From positions 1-46,726 of the forward strand of contig JBDNYM010000011.1 in assembly GCA_047722305.1 (NCBI GenBank): DNA of 46,726 nt, read 5' to 3'. Origin of the DNA: JAKVJE01 sp047722305. Lineage in GTDB: Bacteria; Actinomycetota; Actinomycetes; Actinomycetales; Microbacteriaceae. A program made the translations under genes and the position numbers. The notes under the pieces were generated by a model. That model was not told where the DNA came from, did not search any database, and saw only the letters and a list, made by a program, of their open reading frames with translations. Numbering within the stretch: position 1 is the first letter of the stretch; each line of letters opens with the position of its first letter. Positions 36,185 to 46,726 of the stretch are shown here, in pieces.

Positions 36185-36213
36185 AGCCTAGCGAATCCCG
36201 AGCAGGACGTCAA
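36185..36213 (-). promoter_or_regulatory. str operon promoter, TTGACG-N17-TAGGCT
   Basis: On the minus strand TTGACG (36208-36213) and TAGGCT (36185-36190) stand exactly 17 bases apart, a strong primary-sigma match. The -35 lies 37 bases beyond the stop of the upstream acyltransferase gene. The -35 is identical to that of rplM. Confidence 0.82.
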
Positions 36214-36249
36214 ACAGCGGGGCGGCGGCGATCCCGGGCCCGGCCACGC

Positions 36250-38097
36250 TCACGGCGCGACCGCGACCCGCACCTGCTGCAGCGCCGTCCGGACGGCCGC
36301 GACGTACGTCGCCTGGCCGCTTTGATTGGGATGGATGCCGTCGGCGGCCAGCTGCTGCGGCTGCCCGCCGATCCGGCCGTCCCAGTCGGCGACGGCGACG
36401 TTGCGCCGCCCAGCCGCGGCGGCCCGGATGGCCTGGTTGTCGCCGGCGGTCCAGGACCGGTCCGCATGCACGTCCACCAGGACCACCCGACGGTTGGCGC
36501 CCACCTCGTCGAGGAACGCGGTGAGCTGCGCCGCCGAGATGGTCCCGTTGGTGCCCACGTGCACGATGAGCACCCGGCGGGCACGGCCCTGCCGCAGCCA
36601 GGCCCGGGCCGCATCCAGCGTCTGCGGCCCCTGGCGTCCCACCTGCGCGTCGACGACGATGCCCGGGAACGCCGCGCTCAGCGCCGGGGCGGCCGCGAGC
36701 ATGACCGAGTCGCCCACGGCCAGCAGCTGCCGCCCACCGACCGTGATCGGGGCCACCGGGGCGGCAGGGTCGGCCGACGCGGCCGGGCTCCGGGGGCTCG
36801 CCGAGCCCCCGCCCGGCGTCACCCGCACATACTGCCGCCCGGCGGCGATGTAGCGCTCGGCGCTCGTATGCGCGGGGGCGGTGAGCACCGACACCACCAG
36901 CAGCCCCGTCACGATCGCCGCCGCCCCGGTCAGCGTCAGCCGCAGCCCCCGACGCGGATGCAGGGCGGCGCGGATGCGGGCCAGGGACGCCCGGAAGCCG
37001 CGGGCCACCACCGGGCGCTCGATCCAGCGGTAGCTGGCCGCCGCGATCGCCACCGACGCGCCCACCGCCACCACGACCTGCAGCACCGTGCCCAGCACCC
37101 CCAGCCGCCCGAACAGGAAGGCGCCGAGGATGATCAGCGGCCAGTGCCACAGGTACAGCGAGTACGAGCGCTCCCCGACCCAGACCAGCGGGCGGGACGA
37201 TAGCGCTCGGCCGCCCCAGCCCCGGTCGTCGGCGAGCGTCAGCACCAGCACCGCCGTCACCGCGCACAGCGCCAGCATCCCGCCCAGGTAGGTGCGGCCC
37301 GCATCCGCCGGCAGCGCCCAGAACCCCGCCACCACGGCCAGGCTGGACCCGACCGACACCGCCTGCAACGCCGGCGCGGACAGCGGCAGTCGCCGGGACT
37401 CCCCCAGCGGGCGCCAGAACGCCGCCGCCGCCCCCAGCATCAGCCCGAAGGCATGCGTGTGCGTCGCCAGGTAGATCGGGCTCGGGTCCGCGCCCGGCAC
37501 GTAGCCGAGCGCCATGCCCAGCGCCGACAGCCCGGCCGCCGCCGCCGCGAAGACCACCCGCCGCCGCCGCGAACGCGCCCAGCGCAGTACCGCCAGCAGC
37601 ACCAGCGGCCACACCAGGTAGAACTGCTCCTCCACTGCCAGCGACCACAGGTGGGCGAACACCAGCGGCGCCGTCTGATCGAAGTACGACCCGTGCACCG
37701 CGATAGCCAGCCAGTTCGAGGTGTAGGTCAGCCCGCCGAACAGCTGCCGGCCCAGGCGCACCCGCAGATCGGGAGGGAAGACGATCAGCAGCGCCGTGAC
37801 CAGGGTCACCATCGCGAACAGGGCCGGGAACAGGCGCCGCATGCGCCCCAGCCAGAACCGGGGGACTCCGGAGAGCCCCTCCGGCATCCAGCGCGTCAGC
37901 AGCGTCGAGGTGATCAGGTAGCCGCTGATGACGAAGAAGACATCCACGCCCAGGTTGCCGCCCGGCAGCCAGCGCGGATTCAGGTGGTAGACCACGACGG
38001 CGGCGATCGCCACCGCCCGCAGCCCGTCGAGGGCCAGCAGCCGGCGCGCCGGCGCCCCCGCCAGGTCGCCCTTCGCCGGGTCGTGCATCACGTCCAC
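36250..38097 (-). CDS. OafA-type membrane acyltransferase with C-terminal SGNH domain
   Basis: A 615-residue two-part envelope protein. Residues 15-370 form an acyltransferase-3 domain with about ten hydrophobic helices, the essential His38 (VVVYHLNP), DVFFVISGYLI and LWSLAVEEQFYL. A linker rich in Ala/Pro/Gly leads to an extracytoplasmic SGNH hydrolase-like domain with GDSV (Ser464), HVGTNG, and DGIHPN (Asp586, His589), giving a complete triad. Such proteins O-acetylate wall polymers or surface glycans; the substrate here is unknown. The start may be GTG 38097 or ATG 38088, the latter behind GGAG. It sits alone between rpoC and rpsL, with its own -10. Confidence 0.88.
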   Translation of the reverse strand: MDVMHDPAKGDLAGAPARRLLALDGLRAVAIAAVVVYHLNPRWLPGGNLGVDVFFVISGYLITSTLLTRWMPEGLSGVPRFWLGRMRRLFPALFAMVTLVTALLIVFPPDLRVRLGRQLFGGLTYTSNWLAIAVHGSYFDQTAPLVFAHLWSLAVEEQFYLVWPLVLLAVLRWARSRRRRVVFAAAAAGLSALGMALGYVPGADPSPIYLATHTHAFGLMLGAAAAFWRPLGESRRLPLSAPALQAVSVGSSLAVVAGFWALPADAGRTYLGGMLALCAVTAVLVLTLADDRGWGGRALSSRPLVWVGERSYSLYLWHWPLIILGAFLFGRLGVLGTVLQVVVAVGASVAIAAASYRWIERPVVARGFRASLARIRAALHPRRGLRLTLTGAAAIVTGLLVVSVLTAPAHTSAERYIAAGRQYVRVTPGGGSASPRSPAASADPAAPVAPITVGGRQLLAVGDSVMLAAAPALSAAFPGIVVDAQVGRQGPQTLDAARAWLRQGRARRVLIVHVGTNGTISAAQLTAFLDEVGANRRVVLVDVHADRSWTAGDNQAIRAAAAGRRNVAVADWDGRIGGQPQQLAADGIHPNQSGQATYVAAVRTALQQVRVAVAP

Positions 38098-38112
38098 TCC
38101 ATCCGATCTCTC

Positions 38113-38118
38113 AGTCTA
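38113..38118 (-). promoter_or_regulatory. -10 element before the acyltransferase gene
   Basis: TAGACT on the minus strand, identical to the rplM -10, lies 15 bases before GTG 38097. No convincing -35 was found. The rpoC terminator lies just upstream, so a separate promoter is expected here. Confidence 0.45.
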
Positions 38119-38175
38119 CGGATGGGGTTGGAATGGGCCGGACAGGACGAGGGCGCGGCGCCGTCGCGGACGAGG

Positions 38176-38203
38176 CCCGCCCCATCGGCCGGCTTGGGGC
38201 GGG
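38176..38203 (-). other. Second hairpin downstream of rpoC
   Basis: A 9-bp stem (38176-38184 with 38195-38203) with a ten-base loop lies 33 bases beyond the main rpoC terminator. It may act as a back-up terminator. The remaining bases of 38098-38292 hold no gene. Confidence 0.45.
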
Positions 38204-38235
38204 TCTGCCGGTCAGCTGCGACACGCCCCCGGGAC

Positions 38236-38275
38236 GACGAGAAGGCGGGGCGCCCGTGAGCGCCCCGCCTCGTCG
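38236..38275 (-). terminator. rpoBC terminator hairpin
   Basis: A perfect 11-bp GC-rich stem (38243-38253 with 38260-38270, six-base loop) is extended at its base by CGACG/CGTCG after a short bulge. It lies about 20 bases downstream of the rpoC stop on the minus strand. No T run follows, so it is a U-less hairpin terminator. Confidence 0.78.
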
Positions 38276-38292
38276 CACCGTCGGACGACGGC

Positions 38293-42165
<3,873 letters not shown>

Positions 42166-42215
42166 AATTCTCTACTTTCTCAGTCTTGGGGTGAAGTGGT
42201 TGGGTGCCTGGCGGA

Positions 42216-45713
<3,498 letters not shown>

Positions 45714-45851
45714 TGCGATTTCCTCCAGGAATCCTCGCGGATTCGTCTCTAGTACTCGTGTTGTGGGTCAAGCCACCAGTTTGTGATCGGGCACGCCGCC
45801 GACGCGGGCGTCCACCCACCGCTATATGAGGGTACGAATCTGGGAGCGCAA
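45714..45851 (-). promoter_or_regulatory. rpoB upstream region: candidate promoter and leader hairpin
   Basis: A perfect 6-bp hairpin (45729-45734 with 45739-45744, four-base loop) stands immediately before the rpoB ribosome-binding site (45719-45726). The best promoter words are TATAGC (45821-45826), within the 10-mer CATATAGCGG (45819-45828) shared with rpoA, and TTGCGC at 45846-45851. The spacing to TATAGC is 19 bases. A separate TTGACC at 45766-45771 lacks a -10 at the right distance. Promoter assignment is tentative. Confidence 0.4.
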
Positions 45852-45949
45852 CCCCCAACCATATGCCCTTCACCGGGATCTGTCCAGGGTTGATTCCCGG
45901 GAACAGCGGATCCTGGCCGAATCCGCCCGACGGCACCCGGCCCCGGGCT
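45852..45949. other. Middle of the rpoB-gntR intergenic region, nothing recognised
   Basis: This GC-rich stretch lies between the rpoB promoter region and the gntR promoter. I see no gene, RNA gene or convincing regulatory site in it. The whole divergent gap is 309 bases. Confidence 0.5.
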
Positions 45950-45955
45950 TACAAT
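45950..45955 (+). promoter_or_regulatory. -10 element of the GntR-family gene
   Basis: TACAAT on the plus strand matches the -10 consensus at five of six positions. Transcription would start near 45962, about 60 bases before the ATG. No -35 was recognised. Confidence 0.5.
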
Positions 45956-45977
45956 TCAGGGGCGCAATTCGCAGAAC

Positions 45978-45987
45978 TTGTATACCA
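45978..45987. promoter_or_regulatory. Candidate GntR/FCD operator TTGTATACCA
   Basis: The site fits the TNGTNNNACNA-type palindrome recognised by FadR/FCD GntR proteins, with a perfect GTATAC core. It lies about 16 bases downstream of the predicted transcription start and 35 bases before the gene, a position suited to autorepression. Confidence 0.5.
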
Positions 45988-46022
45988 GCGCTTGTGCAGC
46001 GCTCGACTGGAAGGCAAGGCAG

Positions 46023-46709
46023 ATGCGGCCCGTTCAGCATGACGACACCGGCGCCCTCGGCGCCTCCGACCCCGCCTTCCCCTCCCATCTCTCCATGTCC
46101 GACCGGGCCTACCGCCTTGTCAAGGAGCGCATCCTCAACGGCACCCTCGGCAGCGAGGAGCTGTTCAGCGAAGGGCTCATCGCGCAGCAACTCGACAGCT
46201 CGCGCACCCCCGTCCGCGAAGCCTTCCTGCGCCTTCAGGCCGAAGGATGGATCCAGCTGTACCCCAAGCGGGGCGCCATGGTCGTCCCCATCGGCCGCAA
46301 CGAGAAGATCGCCGTCCTCGAGGCCCGCGAACTGCTGGAGAGCCACGCCATCGCCCGCGCCACCCGCTCCCCGCTCGCCGCCAAACTGCTCGTCACCGAT
46401 CTGCGCGCCATCATCGTCCTGCAGAAACGGGCCCTCACCGAGCGCGACGGCTCCACCTACGCCCGCACCGACCAGGCCTTCCACCGCCGGGTCGTCGAAG
46501 CCGGCGGCAACCCGTTCCTGTCGAACTTCTACTCCACCCTCGCCGACCGCCACCGCCGCATGACCAGCGCCTCCGTCTGGGGCAAGGCCAGCGTCGCCCG
46601 GCGCGTCATCGCCGAGCACGAAGAACTCACCGACGCCATCGGCCGCTGCGACGCCAAAGGGTACGTGCGGCTGCTGCACCCGCACCTGCTCGACAACCAC
46701 CACCCCTGA
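46023..46709 (+). CDS. GntR family regulator with FCD ligand domain
   Basis: A 228-residue FadR-subfamily regulator. The winged helix-turn-helix spans about 25-90 (YRLVKERILNGTLGSEEL, AQQLDSSRTPVREAFLRLQ, PKRGAMVVPI). The FCD domain spans about 95-225, with candidate metal or ligand residues in DQAFHRRV, EHEEL and LLHPHLL. Members sense organic acids or sugars and usually repress their own operon. I chose ATG 46023 because GGAAGGCAAGG lies just upstream. A TTG at 45978 in the same frame falls in the operator. The target genes must lie beyond the right edge or be the gene itself; rpoB is an unlikely target. Confidence 0.9.
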   Translation: MRPVQHDDTGALGASDPAFPSHLSMSDRAYRLVKERILNGTLGSEELFSEGLIAQQLDSSRTPVREAFLRLQAEGWIQLYPKRGAMVVPIGRNEKIAVLEARELLESHAIARATRSPLAAKLLVTDLRAIIVLQKRALTERDGSTYARTDQAFHRRVVEAGGNPFLSNFYSTLADRHRRMTSASVWGKASVARRVIAEHEELTDAIGRCDAKGYVRLLHPHLLDNHHP

Positions 46710-46726
46710 TCGGGCGATCCCCGCCC

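Noticed and set aside
45766..45771. TTGACC as the rpoB -35
   Set aside because: At 16-18 bases downstream there is no -10-like hexamer; nearby TAGAGA and TACTAG are too close.

Overview
The window is a high-GC stretch of an actinobacterial chromosome, about 46.7 kb, made almost entirely of translation, transcription and envelope-precursor genes. Actinobacterial signs are the strong G/C bias at third codon positions, many GTG and TTG starts, a HrcA/CIRCE-controlled groES, and the gene order rpoB-rpoC / rpsL-rpsG-fusA-tuf / S10-spc-alpha ribosomal block / rplM-rpsI-glmM / glmS-acpS-alr-tsaE-tsaB-rimI-tsaD-groES. rpsD is absent next to rpoA, and S14 is absent from the spc part. I read this as closest to Micrococcales, but the family cannot be fixed from the sequence alone.

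Almost everything is on the minus strand, so transcription runs from high to low coordinates. From right to left: a GntR/FCD regulator (plus strand) diverges from rpoB-rpoC. A polytopic acyltransferase with an SGNH domain follows, then the str operon (rpsL-rpsG-fusA-tuf). A small accessory island comes next: an Lrp/AsnC regulator divergent from a LysE-type exporter, and an MgtA-type P-type ATPase. Then comes the fused S10-spc-alpha block from rpsJ to truA, 29 genes with very short gaps. rplM-rpsI-glmM follows with its own consensus promoter. coaA is the one plus-strand housekeeping gene here. Next is a seven-gene chain from glmS to tsaD in which every stop overlaps the next start. After it come groES under a perfect CIRCE operator and an orphan branched-chain amino-acid type substrate-binding lipoprotein at the left edge.

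The genes supply RNA polymerase core (rpoA, rpoB, rpoC), most ribosomal proteins, initiation and elongation factors (infA, tuf, fusA), protein export and maturation (secY, map), tRNA modification (tsaB, tsaD, tsaE, truA), and precursors for the wall and cofactors (glmS, glmM, alr, acpS, coaA, adk). Readable regulatory signals include consensus promoters for rplM, rpsL and groES, several probable leaderless promoters (glmS, mgtA, lrp), strong hairpin terminators after groES and rpoC, and a perfect 38-bp palindrome between tuf and lrp.

No mobile element, CRISPR array, rRNA, tRNA or clearly new multi-gene system is visible. The points most worth a second look are an Asn at the rifampicin-determining His position of RpoB, a 10-mer shared upstream of rpoA and rpoB, the palindromes around tuf, rpsJ and rpsL, the CIRCE/promoter overlap of groES, and the three accessory insertions between otherwise universal operons.
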